This document shows, one piece after another, positions 28,585 through 37,274 of a stretch of 64,000 nt of DNA (position 1 is the first letter of the stretch; every line of letters starts with the position of its first letter). The DNA is taken from contig CATQIB010000025.1 of assembly GCA_958296185.1 (NCBI GenBank), forward strand, positions 1-64,000, given 5' to 3'. Source of the DNA: an uncultured Mesonia sp. GTDB taxonomy: Bacteria; Bacteroidota; Bacteroidia; Flavobacteriales; Flavobacteriaceae. The translations under genes were made by a program, and so were the position numbers. A model generated the notes under the pieces. The model was not told where the DNA came from. It worked only from the letters and a program-made list of their open reading frames with translations, and made no database searches.

Positions 28585-29715
28585 TTATAATCTTTTATCC
28601 ATTTGCTTAACCATTTGATTTTTCCAACTTGTAAAATCACCGGCTAATATATGCTTTCTAGCTTCGCGTACCAACCACAAATAAAATCCTAAGTTGTGAA
28701 TGGTTGCAATTTGCCTGCCAAGCATTTCATTCACACTAAACAAGTGCCTAACATATGCTTTAGAGTAGGCCGTATCTACCCAGGTAATACCCATCTCATC
28801 TAAGGGAGAGAAATCATCTTCCCATTTTTTATTTTTAATGTTTATGGTACCGTGAGCGGTAAATAACATACCATTCCTTCCATTTCGCGTAGGCATCACA
28901 CAGTCAAACATATCTACTCCTAACGCAATATTCTCCAAAATATTAATAGGCGTACCTACTCCCATTAAATAACGTGGCTTATCTTCGGGTAAAATGGCGG
29001 TTACCACTTCGGTCATCGCATACATTTCTTCGGCGGGTTCACCAACCGACAGGCCACCAATTGCATTTCCTGGAGCACCGGCATTGGCAATATATTCTGC
29101 AGATTGCTGCCTTAAATCTTTATACGTACTTCCCTGCACAATAGGAAATAAGGTTTGTTCGTAACCATACAGAGGGGGAGTATCGTGAAATCGCTTTAAG
29201 CAGCGCTCTAACCAGCGATGTGTCATATGCATAGACCGCTTAGCATAATTATAGTCACAAGGGTAAGGTGTGCATTCATCAAAGGCCATAATAATATCGG
29301 CCCCAATTTGGCGCTGAATATCCATTACGCCTTCTGGAGTAAAAAAGTGGTAAGAGCCATCTATATGCGACTTGAACTTAACCCCTTCTTCTTTTATCTT
29401 TCGGTTAGCCGACAGAGAATAAACTTGGTACCCTCCACTATCGGTAAGAATATTCCTGTCCCAGTTCATAAATTTATGCAAGCCCCCTGCCTTTTGTAAA
29501 ATATCGGTGTGTGGACGCATGTACAAATGGTAGGTATTTCCCAGTATGATATCGGGATTTATTTCTTCTTTTAATTCACGTTGGTGCACCCCTTTAACGG
29601 TAGCAATGGTGCCTACAGGCATAAAAATAGGCGTTTCTATACTTCCGTGATCTGTGGTTATTGTTCCGGCTCTAGCCTTGCTCCCCACATCATTCGCTTC
29701 AAGCTTAAATTGCAT
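28585..29715 (-). CDS. tgt: tRNA-guanine transglycosylase, lacking the usual zinc cysteines
   Basis: Tgt exchanges guanine 34 for the queuosine precursor in tRNAs with GUN anticodons. The 376-residue TIM barrel has DSGGYQVYSL, the catalytic-base region IMAFDECTPYPCDY, GGLSVGEP, the nucleophile Asp in FDCVMPTRNGRNG, and the TIHNLGFYLWLVREARKHI segment. The CxCxxC zinc ligands present before RAYLHHL in E. coli are replaced here by DEMGITWVDTAYSKAYVRHL, which has no cysteine. Only the His of TIHNL remains. The gene is coupled to the lptF/G gene four bases downstream. Confidence 0.95.
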   Translation of the reverse strand: MQFKLEANDVGSKARAGTITTDHGSIETPIFMPVGTIATVKGVHQRELKEEINPDIILGNTYHLYMRPHTDILQKAGGLHKFMNWDRNILTDSGGYQVYSLSANRKIKEEGVKFKSHIDGSYHFFTPEGVMDIQRQIGADIIMAFDECTPYPCDYNYAKRSMHMTHRWLERCLKRFHDTPPLYGYEQTLFPIVQGSTYKDLRQQSAEYIANAGAPGNAIGGLSVGEPAEEMYAMTEVVTAILPEDKPRYLMGVGTPINILENIALGVDMFDCVMPTRNGRNGMLFTAHGTINIKNKKWEDDFSPLDEMGITWVDTAYSKAYVRHLFSVNEMLGRQIATIHNLGFYLWLVREARKHILAGDFTSWKNQMVKQMDKRL

Positions 29716-29877
29716 GCATAAAATTTTAGATGGGCAAAGGTAATTAATTTCTTAAAAGCAAACTGATGCTTGTTTCATTTATTAACTTTTATCCCTGTAC
29801 GGATTGCCTTCCGTAAAGAAAACCAAAACCAAATTTACATTTATTTACTTTTATTTTCAATTGCCTACAAATAAAAG

Positions 29878-29885
29878 TATTTTTG
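29878..29885 (+). promoter_or_regulatory. -7 promoter box of the transketolase operon
   Basis: TATTTTTG matches TAnnTTTG. It overlaps an upstream ATG at 29883, which rules that ATG out as the natural start. A TTG at 29861-29863 lies 14 bases upstream, a little close for a -33 element. Confidence 0.55.
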
Positions 29886-29912
29886 CGCAAACAGATTTTA
29901 AACCACACAACA

Positions 29913-30758
29913 ATGGCAAACACAACACAATTAGAAGATTTTGTTACGCAAGTAAGAAGAGATATTCTTAGGCAAGTACATAAGGTAAACTCGGGGCACC
30001 CTGGCGGTTCTCTAGGTTGCGCAGAATTTTTTACGGCTTTGTACCAAGAAATTATGGACTATACCACCGATTTTACAATGGATGGCAAAAACGAGGACCT
30101 TTTCTTTTTATCAAACGGACATATCTCGCCTGTATTCTATAGCGTTTTAGCTAGAAGCGGATTTTTTCCTGTAGACGAATTGAACACCTTTAGGTTAATA
30201 GACTCTAGATTGCAAGGGCACCCTACCACCCACGAAAATTTACCGGGAGTACGCATTGCATCGGGATCGCTTGGGCAAGGAATGTCTGTAGCCATTGGGG
30301 CAGCCCAAACTAAAAAATTAAATAAAGACAAACACTTGGTTTACTCACTACACGGTGATGGCGAGTTACAAGAGGGGCAGAATTGGGAAGCCATAATGTA
30401 TGCGGCCGGTAACCAAGTTGATAATTTAATTGCAACCGTTGACTTAAATGGACAGCAAATAGATGGCTCTACAGATCGTGTGTTACCTTTAGGTAATTTA
30501 AAAGATAAGTTTGAAGCTTTTGGCTGGGAAGTTTTAGAGGTTGAAAATGGAAACAACATTACCGAAGTGATTCAAGGATTACAAAACGCAAAAGAAAAAA
30601 CAGGTCAAGGAAAGCCGGTTTGTATTTTGCTGCATACAGTAATGGGTAACGGGGTTGATTTTATGATGCATACGCACGAGTGGCACGGTAAAGCTCCAAA
30701 TGATGAGCAACTTGAAAAAGCCCTTGAGCAAAATCCAGAAACTTTAGGCGATTATTAA
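29913..30758 (+). CDS. Transketolase, N-terminal (ThDP-binding) subunit
   Basis: The protein has 281 residues. Transketolase moves two-carbon units between sugar phosphates in the pentose phosphate pathway. This half carries the thiamine-diphosphate pocket: KVNSGHPGGSLGCAEFF, GSLGQGMSVAIGAA, and the ThDP motif GDGELQEGQNWEAIMYAAGNQVDNLIATVDLNGQQIDG. The start at 29913 is preferred over the ATG at 29883 because the promoter box covers the latter. The C-terminal half is encoded 19 bases downstream. Such split transketolases are common in Bacteroidota and archaea. Confidence 0.93.
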   Translation: MANTTQLEDFVTQVRRDILRQVHKVNSGHPGGSLGCAEFFTALYQEIMDYTTDFTMDGKNEDLFFLSNGHISPVFYSVLARSGFFPVDELNTFRLIDSRLQGHPTTHENLPGVRIASGSLGQGMSVAIGAAQTKKLNKDKHLVYSLHGDGELQEGQNWEAIMYAAGNQVDNLIATVDLNGQQIDGSTDRVLPLGNLKDKFEAFGWEVLEVENGNNITEVIQGLQNAKEKTGQGKPVCILLHTVMGNGVDFMMHTHEWHGKAPNDEQLEKALEQNPETLGDY

Positions 30759-30777
30759 TTTAAAAAAGGACAAAATC

Positions 30778-31731
30778 ATGAAAAAATATATAGATACTGG
30801 CAAAAAAGATACCCGTTCTGGATTTGGAGCTGGTTTGGAAGAATTAGGAAAAAAGAATGAAAATGTGGTAGCCCTTTGTGCAGACCTTACGGGTTCACTA
30901 AAAATGGATGCTTTTAAAAACAACCACCCAGAGCGCTTCTTTCAAGTAGGTATTGCCGAGGCAAATATGATTGGAATGGCGGCAGGTATGACCATAGGCG
31001 GTAAAATTCCTTTTACTGGTACTTTCGCAAACTTTTCAACAGGACGTGTGTATGACCAGATTAGACAAAGTGTGGCTTACTCGGGTAAAAATGTAAAAAT
31101 TTGCGCTTCGCACGCTGGTCTAACGTTGGGCGAAGATGGCGCCACTCACCAAATTTTAGAAGATTTGGGGCTTATGAAAATGCTACCAGGTATGACGGTG
31201 ATTAACACCTGTGATTACAATCAAACCAAGGCAGCAACTTTAGCTATCGCTGAGCACGACGGACCTGTATATTTGCGTTTTGGAAGACCAAAAGTAGCTA
31301 ATTTTACTCCAGAAGACCAAAATTTTGAAATTGGTAAAGCCGTACAATTAACAGAAGGAAACGACGTTACTATAATAGCAACAGGTCATTTGGTTTGGGA
31401 GGCTTTACAGGCAGCCGAAACCTTAGCAGAAGAGGGAATTACCGCAGAAGTGATTAACATACACACTATAAAACCACTTGATGCAGATGCTATTCTTGCA
31501 TCGGTTAAAAAGACGGGTTGTGTAGTCACCGCCGAAGAGCATAATTATTTAGGTGGTTTAGGAGAAAGTGTAGCACGTGTTTTAAGCACAGAACACCCAA
31601 GCCCACAGGAATTTATAGCTACTAAGGATACTTTTGGAGAAAGCGGAACTCCCGAACAATTAATGGAGAAATATGGACTTAATGCTAAGTCTATTGTTGC
31701 TGCAAGCAAAAAAGTAATGCAAAGAAAATAA
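30778..31731 (+). CDS. Transketolase, C-terminal subunit
   Basis: The protein has 317 residues. It contains the pyrimidine-binding domain (VVALCADLTGSLKM, ERFFQVGIAEANMIGMAAGMTIGGKIPFTGTFA with the catalytic Glu in GIAEAN, and HAGLTLGEDGATHQ) and the C-terminal transketolase domain (VTIIATGHLVWEAL, INIHTIKPLDADAI). It must pair with the upstream subunit to make one active enzyme. Spacing of 19 bases supports coupled expression. Confidence 0.93.
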   Translation: MKKYIDTGKKDTRSGFGAGLEELGKKNENVVALCADLTGSLKMDAFKNNHPERFFQVGIAEANMIGMAAGMTIGGKIPFTGTFANFSTGRVYDQIRQSVAYSGKNVKICASHAGLTLGEDGATHQILEDLGLMKMLPGMTVINTCDYNQTKAATLAIAEHDGPVYLRFGRPKVANFTPEDQNFEIGKAVQLTEGNDVTIIATGHLVWEALQAAETLAEEGITAEVINIHTIKPLDADAILASVKKTGCVVTAEEHNYLGGLGESVARVLSTEHPSPQEFIATKDTFGESGTPEQLMEKYGLNAKSIVAASKKVMQRK

Positions 31732-31735
31732 AACC

Positions 31736-32332
31736 ATGTTTAAAAATTTTGTAAGCTTAATCCTAATTTTGTTATGCCTTAGCGGATGGGCACAAACCGA
31801 TGAAAACGGATGGGGAATTAAAGCTGGTCTAAGTCAAAACACGAATGGTGAATTAAAAAACCTGAGCAATGATGCCAAATTTGAAGCCGAAGCAGGCATT
31901 GGGTACCACATTGGGGTTTTTGGAAACATTAACTTAAGTCCGATTTACTTAAGACCTGAGCTAATTTATACCAAAACACAAAGTGAATATGAAGGGGTAG
32001 ATTTTGAATTGCAACGTCTTGACGTTCCCGTTTTAGTAGGCTTAAAACTGATAGGCCCATTGCATGTTTTTGCCGGCCCCAATTTACAATATAACCTAGA
32101 CAGTAAATTTGGTAATAAAGATTTAGAAAAACCCAATGAAGATTGGAGCTTAGGCTTGCACGCTGGTGCAGGTGTGCAGTTGGGAGATTTTGGTATAGAT
32201 TTGCGCTACTCTCGTGGCTTTAGCGACAATGAGGTTGAATTTTTGCAAAATAATTTTGACAACACACCAGAGTTAAATCGCTTGAATATTGATCAAAGTG
32301 AATTAATTCTAAGTTTATCCTTTAAGTTTTAA
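31736..32332 (+). CDS. Outer-membrane beta-barrel (porin-like) protein
   Basis: The protein has 198 residues. A signal peptide (MFKNFVSLILILLCLSGWAQ) is followed by alternating hydrophobic strands typical of small eight-strand barrels (WGIKAGLSQNTNG, LYLRPELIYTKTQSEY-like segments, and the C-terminal LILSLSFKF ending in Phe, an assembly signal). It begins 4 bases after the transketolase stop. It belongs to the same transcript, although no functional link is evident. Confidence 0.85.
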   Translation: MFKNFVSLILILLCLSGWAQTDENGWGIKAGLSQNTNGELKNLSNDAKFEAEAGIGYHIGVFGNINLSPIYLRPELIYTKTQSEYEGVDFELQRLDVPVLVGLKLIGPLHVFAGPNLQYNLDSKFGNKDLEKPNEDWSLGLHAGAGVQLGDFGIDLRYSRGFSDNEVEFLQNNFDNTPELNRLNIDQSELILSLSFKF

Positions 32333-32360
32333 AGCTAACAGGCTACATTTAAACAATTGA

Positions 32361-32400
32361 ATAGGCTCAAATTGCACTTCTGATTTGAGCCTATTTTTTT
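32361..32400 (+). terminator. Terminator of the transketolase-porin operon
   Basis: The stem TAGGCTCAAAT / ATTTGAGCCTA encloses a ten-base loop and is followed by a T run. Confidence 0.8.
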
Positions 32401-32558
32401 TACTCCATTTAGTACTTAAGAATCAATTACAATTTCAAAAAATTGAGTACAGTTTTCCTTCCCCATAATTTGTTGCTTTCCTCTTTATCGGCCTATTTAA
32501 AAAAATAAAATCCTAACGCAAGGCAATTATTCGTTTGTAAGAATTACTGTAAAATAAA

Positions 32559-32586
32559 AAAGGCCGTTTTCAAATAAAACAGCCTT
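32559..32586 (-). terminator. Terminator after ettA
   Basis: The near-perfect stem AAGGCCGTTTT / AAAACAGCCTT, with A and T runs on both flanks, lies just past the ettA stop on the minus strand. Confidence 0.7.
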
Positions 32587-32610
32587 TTTTATACGCTATC
32601 AATTAAGTTA

Positions 32611-34305
32611 TTAGTCGCGTGTTAATCGTTTGTATTTTATACGTTTTGGCATTAAGTCTCCGCCTAGGCGTTTTTTCTTATTTTCTTCATAATCAGAGAA
32701 GCTCCCTTCAAAGAAATATACTTGCGAATCACCTTCAAAAGCTAAAATATGCGTACAAATTCTATCTAAAAACCAACGGTCGTGTGAGATTACTACAGCA
32801 CAACCTGCAAAATTCTCTAATCCTTCTTCAAGCGCACGTAAAGTATTTACATCCAAATCGTTGGTAGGCTCATCTAATAACAAAACATTGCCCTCTTCTT
32901 TTAAGGTCATAGCCAAATGCAAACGGTTACGTTCACCACCAGAAAGCATATTAACTTTTTTATTTTGCTCGCTTCCACTAAAATTGAATCGGCTCAAATA
33001 AGCTCTCGAGTTCACCTCGCGACCTCCCATCATAACTAATTCTTGCTCATCGCTAAAGTTTTGCCAGATGGTTTTCTCGGGATCAATATTAGAATGACTT
33101 TGATCAACATAGGCAATTTTGGCGGTCTCCCCTACTTTAAAAGATCCTTTATCTGGTGTTTCTTCACCCATTATCATTTTAAAAATAGTAGTTTTACCTG
33201 CCCCATTAGGACCTATGATACCCACAATACCTGCCTGAGGTAATTTAAAATTCAAATCTTCATACAACAATTTATCTCCATAAGCTTTGCTTACACCATT
33301 GGCTTCAATAACATTTGTACCTAAACGCGGACCGTTTGGAATATAAATTTCCAATTTCTCATCCATTTGCTTTTGGTCTTGACTCAGCAACTTATCATAA
33401 TTATTTAAACGTGCTTTTTGCTTGGCCTGTCTACCTTTAGGCGCCATACGCACCCATTCTAACTCACGCTCAAGGGTTTTTTGACGTTTAGAAGCAGCTT
33501 TTTGTTCTTGTGCCATTCGTTTAGACTTTTGGTCTAACCACGACGAATAATTCCCCTTCCAAGGGATACCCTCACCACGATCTAATTCTAAAATCCATCC
33601 GGCCACATTATCTAAGAAGTAACGGTCGTGGGTGACAGCAATCACCGTGCCTTTGTATTGCTGCAAATGGTGCTCTAGCCAATGTACCGACTCGGCATCT
33701 AAATGGTTGGTAGGCTCATCAAGCAATAGCACATCGGGTTCTTGCAAAAGCAAGCGGCAAAGTGCCACGCGGCGGCGTTCACCACCAGAAAGCACCCCTA
33801 TTTTTTTATCAGAATCTGGGGTTCTTAGCGCATCCATAGCAATTTCTAGCTTAGTATCAATTTCCCAAGCGTTGCTGGCATCTATCGCATCTTGTAACTT
33901 GGCTTGCTTGTCCATTAGCTTTTCCATTTTTTCGGCATCTTCATACACCTCTGGCAAAGCAAATTGATCATTAATTGCGTTGTATTCATCAAGGATTTTT
34001 ACCGTTTCGGCAACCCCTTCTTTTACCACTTCAAGCACCGTTTTATCTTCATCTAACTCGGGTTCTTGCGGTAAATAACCCACCGAGTAGCCCTGAGAAA
34101 ACACCACATCACCTTGGTAATTTTTTTCTTCGCCAGCAATAATGCGTAGCAAAGTAGATTTACCCGAACCGTTTAAACCTAAAATTCCGATTTTAGCTCC
34201 GTAAAAGAAGCTCAAATAAATGTTTTTTAATACCGGTGTATTCGCATTTTTATAGGTCTTGGTTACCCCAGACATAGAAAAAATCACCTTTTTGTCATCT
34301 GCCAT
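32611..34305 (-). CDS. ettA: EttA, energy-dependent translational throttle (ABC-F ATPase)
   Basis: This 564-residue soluble ABC-F protein binds the ribosomal E site and gates entry into elongation according to the ADP/ATP ratio. It has two ATPase cassettes: Walker A GLNGSGKSTL and GPNGAGKTTI, signatures LSGGERRRVALCRLL and LSGGERNRLHLAMTL, and Walker B LLLDEPTNHLD and LLLDEPTNDLD. The linker between them contains the ribosome-contacting arm and the conserved WVRMAPKGRQAKQKARL. Size and order match EttA. Confidence 0.94.
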   Translation of the reverse strand: MADDKKVIFSMSGVTKTYKNANTPVLKNIYLSFFYGAKIGILGLNGSGKSTLLRIIAGEEKNYQGDVVFSQGYSVGYLPQEPELDEDKTVLEVVKEGVAETVKILDEYNAINDQFALPEVYEDAEKMEKLMDKQAKLQDAIDASNAWEIDTKLEIAMDALRTPDSDKKIGVLSGGERRRVALCRLLLQEPDVLLLDEPTNHLDAESVHWLEHHLQQYKGTVIAVTHDRYFLDNVAGWILELDRGEGIPWKGNYSSWLDQKSKRMAQEQKAASKRQKTLERELEWVRMAPKGRQAKQKARLNNYDKLLSQDQKQMDEKLEIYIPNGPRLGTNVIEANGVSKAYGDKLLYEDLNFKLPQAGIVGIIGPNGAGKTTIFKMIMGEETPDKGSFKVGETAKIAYVDQSHSNIDPEKTIWQNFSDEQELVMMGGREVNSRAYLSRFNFSGSEQNKKVNMLSGGERNRLHLAMTLKEEGNVLLLDEPTNDLDVNTLRALEEGLENFAGCAVVISHDRWFLDRICTHILAFEGDSQVYFFEGSFSDYEENKKKRLGGDLMPKRIKYKRLTRD

Positions 34306-34472
34306 GATAATATATTTAAAGCTGTTAATTTGGGCGTTACCCTATTAAGGGTCGCGCTATTCGTTGTATCTTTTTAGGTAAAACACCTAAAAAGGATGTC
34401 ACTGCTATCGCTAACGCAAATATCTAAAAAATAAGTTGATGAAAATAATAAAGCCTTCAAGAAAAGAAACTT

Positions 34473-34480
34473 TATTTTTG
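34473..34480 (+). promoter_or_regulatory. Candidate -7 promoter box of the thioredoxin-like gene
   Basis: TATTTTTG matches TAnnTTTG and is 16 bases before the start codon. No -33 TTG at the right distance is seen. Confidence 0.5.
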
Positions 34481-34496
34481 TAGTAAAAATAACGCT

Positions 34497-34826
34497 ATGC
34501 GCTTAGTTGATATAAAACAAAAAATAGATGTTGGGCAGCCGCTATTATTGTATTTTAGCGGAAAACAATGCAGTATTTGCCACAGCCTTAAGCCCAAAAT
34601 TCAAGCTGCGGTAACCGAAAACTTTCCTAAAATGGAGTTTCTTGAAATAGCTGCCGAAATGCACCCCGAAATCGCTGCCCATTTTCAGGTGTTTCAAGTT
34701 CCTTGTTTATTGATTTTCTTTAACCAAAAAGAATACATCCGTAAAGGAGGAAATGTTAGTGTACATGTTTTTATAAACGAAGTGGAGCGCTTATATACTT
34801 TATACGAACAAATGAAAAGCGACTAA
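34497..34826 (+). CDS. Thioredoxin-like protein with CSIC motif
   Basis: The 109 residues form a thioredoxin fold. The active-site motif is C-S-I-C (SGKQCSICHSLKPKIQ) instead of CGPC. The cis-Pro is kept in FQVFQVPCLLIFF, where it precedes an extra Cys. No signal peptide is seen, so it is cytoplasmic. The altered dipeptide should change its redox potential. Partner proteins are not evident. Confidence 0.85.
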   Translation: MRLVDIKQKIDVGQPLLLYFSGKQCSICHSLKPKIQAAVTENFPKMEFLEIAAEMHPEIAAHFQVFQVPCLLIFFNQKEYIRKGGNVSVHVFINEVERLYTLYEQMKSD

Positions 34827-34954
34827 TGTTTGGATATATCTCTTCCAAATTAAATTAAGATCTTTATGCCTCTCGATTTAAGTTATACCGTTTTAAGCCT
34901 AACGTACAAAGATTTTAATAATTTCAACCGATTTAGGATAAACAATACGTCGCT
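34827..34954. other. Intergenic stretch with nothing recognised
   Basis: AT-rich sequence after the thioredoxin-like gene and before the tandem duplication. No gene, hairpin or promoter stands out. Confidence 0.4.
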
Positions 34955-35665
34955 TTTATCTAGTCTCTTAAATTATTTTAGGCTTTTGAATTACATGCTT
35001 AGCTTTATTATGAACTGGATGTAATTCGGAAACAAATAGAAAAACAGCTTAAAAGAAATAGTTATACTTAGTAGATGTTAGAAGAGTGAAAGGTTGTCCT
35101 TAACTATTTACTAAGCATCGTTATATTCTCTCATTCCTCCAGATTACGGGATACTTCACAAACTTCTTATCTGAAATCACCTCAATGATATAGGTTTGGA
35201 AAACACCGTTTCTAGTGGCCGGAGGCCTTTTATTGTCAAAAATCCAACGGTTTCTTTTTTCATTGATCTCTTTTAAATCAGAAAATTGATAATCTTTTAG
35301 CTTTTCTATTTTATCTAGTCTCTTAAATTATTTTAGGCTTTTGAATTACATGCTTAGCTTTATTATGAACTGGATGTAATTCGGAAACAAATGGAAAAAC
35401 AGTTTAAAAAGAAATAGTTATATTTAGTAGATGTTAGAAGATTGAAAGGTTGTCCTTAACTATTTACTAAGCATCGTCATGTCCGCTCATTCCTCCAGTT
35501 TACGGGATACTTCACAAACTTCTTATCTGAAATCACCTCAATCACATAAGTTTGGAAAACGCCGTTTCTAGTGGCCAGAGGCCTTTTATTGTCAAAAATC
35601 CAACGGTTTCTTTTTTCATTGATTTCTTCCAAATCAGAAAATTGATAATCTTTCAGCTTTTCTAT
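34955..35665. repeat. Tandem duplication, two copies of about 355 bp
   Basis: Copy one (34955-35309) and copy two (35310-35665) align end to end, with about 20 differences by eye (near 6%) and one single-base indel. The unit contains the last ~190 bases of the 143-residue exported-protein gene plus about 165 bases of its downstream flank. Anchor words such as TAGTCTCTTAAATTATTTTA occur at 34961 and 35316. Its level of divergence shows it is not a recent or assembly-made repeat. Confidence 0.9.
35121..35309 (-). pseudogene. Truncated copy of the adjacent exported-protein gene (3' remnant)
   Basis: The first repeat copy encodes IEKLKDYQFSDLKEINEKR...VFQTYIIEVISDKKFVKYPVIWRNERI and a stop, nearly the same as the C-terminal third of the gene at 35477-35908. 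The frame is closed just upstream by a stop and has no start codon. The reading frame is still open and most changes are conservative, suggesting it was once part of a whole duplicated gene that lost its 5' part. Confidence 0.8.
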
Positions 35666-35908
35666 ACAAAGTGTATCTGCTTTTTCTGAATAAGAGTAAA
35701 ACAAAGGCATATCCCCTTCTTCCGTTTCAACATTAAAATAAACACCTAATTTTTGATTATATTTTCTTTTAAATTTTGCGTTCCAAGCTGCATTATTCTT
35801 CTCTTGATATTTCACGTAAATAGTATCTTTCGGATAAATTGATTTTTGCCCGAAAGAAAGGATCGGGCATAAAATCAATAGTAAACTTAAAATTTTAATT
35901 GCATTCAT
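35477..35908 (-). CDS. Small exported protein, candidate immunity protein
   Basis: The protein has 143 residues. The signal peptide is MNAIKILSLLLILCPILSFGQ. The mature part is charged and beta-rich (SIYPKDTIYVKYQEKNNAAWNAKF). I chose the start at 35908 because it gives a clean signal peptide 13 bases after the previous stop. A longer frame from 35953 would overlap that gene. No named family is recognised. Its place at the end of a toxin-like operon and the truncated second copy next to it resemble duplicated immunity genes. That role is inference. Confidence 0.7.
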   Translation of the reverse strand: MNAIKILSLLLILCPILSFGQKSIYPKDTIYVKYQEKNNAAWNAKFKRKYNQKLGVYFNVETEEGDMPLFYSYSEKADTLCIEKLKDYQFSDLEEINEKRNRWIFDNKRPLATRNGVFQTYVIEVISDKKFVKYPVNWRNERT

Positions 35909-35921
35909 CAATCTTGTTTTA

Positions 35922-36362
35922 TTATTCAATAGCATAAAACCATTCAACTTCATATAAAGTTCCGCTCAAAGAATCTGTTTTTTTATAGATATAGATAGAT
36001 TCAAATAGAGCATTAAAGTTATAAGGAGGATTCCTGTGGATATTCCCTTTTAATCCAGTGTTCTTCTCAAATTTTTGAGCTTTATTTTCTAATTTACATC
36101 TAACCAACTCGTTTGCTTCAGACTTTGAAATAACATTATCGCTTAAGCTTTCTAAAGTTACTTTTTTTATGTGATGATTACTTTTGTGATGAATAAAATA
36201 GCTCGCGTCTATAACAGGATTTAAATAAAACCTTTTCGAATGGCTGTATTCTTTAATAACATCCCCTTCTTCGTTGTTAAATAAGATGTATATATTCTCT
36301 TGGGCATAAAGCTTTGGTAACAAAAACAAGATAAATAACAAAAAATATAATTTATATTTCAT
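35922..36362 (-). CDS. Small exported protein, candidate immunity protein
   Basis: The protein has 146 residues with signal peptide MKYKLYFLLFILFLLPKLYAQ. The mature part begins ENIYILFNNEEGDVIKEY, similar in style to the first strand of the other two small exported proteins of this operon (LFLVVDRKSDTFF, IYPKDTIYVKY). It starts one base after the orphan toxin-module frame. Function not recognised. The position directly behind an orphan toxin module fits an immunity gene. Confidence 0.68.
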   Translation of the reverse strand: MKYKLYFLLFILFLLPKLYAQENIYILFNNEEGDVIKEYSHSKRFYLNPVIDASYFIHHKSNHHIKKVTLESLSDNVISKSEANELVRCKLENKAQKFEKNTGLKGNIHRNPPYNFNALFESIYIYKKTDSLSGTLYEVEWFYAIE

Positions 36363-36363
36363 T

Positions 36364-36717
36364 TTATTGACAGTTTATATTATTAGATATAAAATTTTGT
36401 CTCAGCTGATTATAATTATCACGCTGGGATTCTAATAAATTATTCCACGATATAGTATTCTTCAGTCCCATCCAAGCTAGTGCTTCATAGACTTCTGGAT
36501 CTTGTTGTGTTTGATCAAAATCTTTTAAAGCATTTTTTATTAAAGTAATAAAATAAGCTGCCTTTAAGCTTACTGAGTCGGGGTAGACTTTAAGTATAGA
36601 GGTAGTACCAACCACCAATGCGTGTATTAAATTGACAACTTTTGAAATCATTAGGTATACTTTGCATTTATTCTTAAAACCTATTCGTTGTAAAACACAA
36701 GTACTCGTAGTAGACAT
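36364..36717 (-). pseudogene. Decayed orphan copy of the large protein's C-terminal module
   Basis: The frame has 117 residues. Its C-terminal half (AAYFITLIKNALKDF, then VYEALAWMGLKNTISWNNLLESQRD and a final NINCQ) aligns with the end of the 711-residue lipoprotein (ALYVNSMKEALKSY, FYEALAWQGLKHHDVQAWQDMPENQKD, HNCPN). The HExxH zinc motif is missing. Where it should be I see only KVVNLIHALVV, resembling EVVKTLLHEYIHA with a deletion. The first ~20 residues are probably not natural coding sequence. Orphan C-terminal modules behind a full toxin gene are a hallmark of polymorphic toxin loci. Confidence 0.62.
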
Positions 36718-36765
36718 TTTTCATATACGAGTACGAGTGCCGAACAACCAATAGTTTTCGCAATA

Positions 36766-37269
36766 TTATTGCACTTCTATTCTGCTCTTTAACAATGCCA
36801 TCTCATAGCAGGGAACAAAAGTTTTTTCTAAGTCTGCTTTAAAAACTATAAAAATGTTATAGCGTTTAAAAGTCTTTTTTCTATTCTTTTCTAGATATTC
36901 ATAATAGTAGGAATAATGTTTACTAAAAAATTGCCCTAGTTCTTTAATAGTAAAATCGTTTAGTTTTGCCATAAAAAGTTGAATATCCTCTAGGTTTCCT
37001 TTCCTTTTTAACTCTGTAATCATTTCTTTAGGTAATGAATATTTGTAATTATTATAAACACTATTGGAAATATGATTATGATAAAGACTCAAGTTCCAAT
37101 TCCTTTTTTCATTACTATAATTATAACGAAAATTTTTCCTCGTTTTACCCTTTAAAAAAAAAGTATCGCTTTTTCTATCCACCACTAAAAAAAGACTTTT
37201 GGATACCGCTTGTGCAAAAGTACATTTTACAAATAGTATGAATATTATAATACTTATACAGTTTTTCAT
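36766..37269 (-). CDS. Small exported protein, candidate cognate immunity protein
   Basis: The protein has 167 residues with signal peptide MKNCISIIIFILFVKCTFAQ. The mature protein is basic and tyrosine-rich (LFLVVDRKSDTFFLKGKTRKNFRYNY ... HYSYYYEYLEKNRKK). It starts 5 bases after the stop of the large lipoprotein and is therefore its direct operon partner, the usual place for an immunity gene. I recognise no named family. Confidence 0.7.
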   Translation of the reverse strand: MKNCISIIIFILFVKCTFAQAVSKSLFLVVDRKSDTFFLKGKTRKNFRYNYSNEKRNWNLSLYHNHISNSVYNNYKYSLPKEMITELKRKGNLEDIQLFMAKLNDFTIKELGQFFSKHYSYYYEYLEKNRKKTFKRYNIFIVFKADLEKTFVPCYEMALLKSRIEVQ

Positions 37270-37274
37270 AGTAA

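Noticed and set aside
29883-29912. Upstream ATG for the transketolase N-terminal subunit, adding ten residues
   Set aside because: The TATTTTTG promoter box covers this ATG, and the family sequence begins at the downstream Met (29913).
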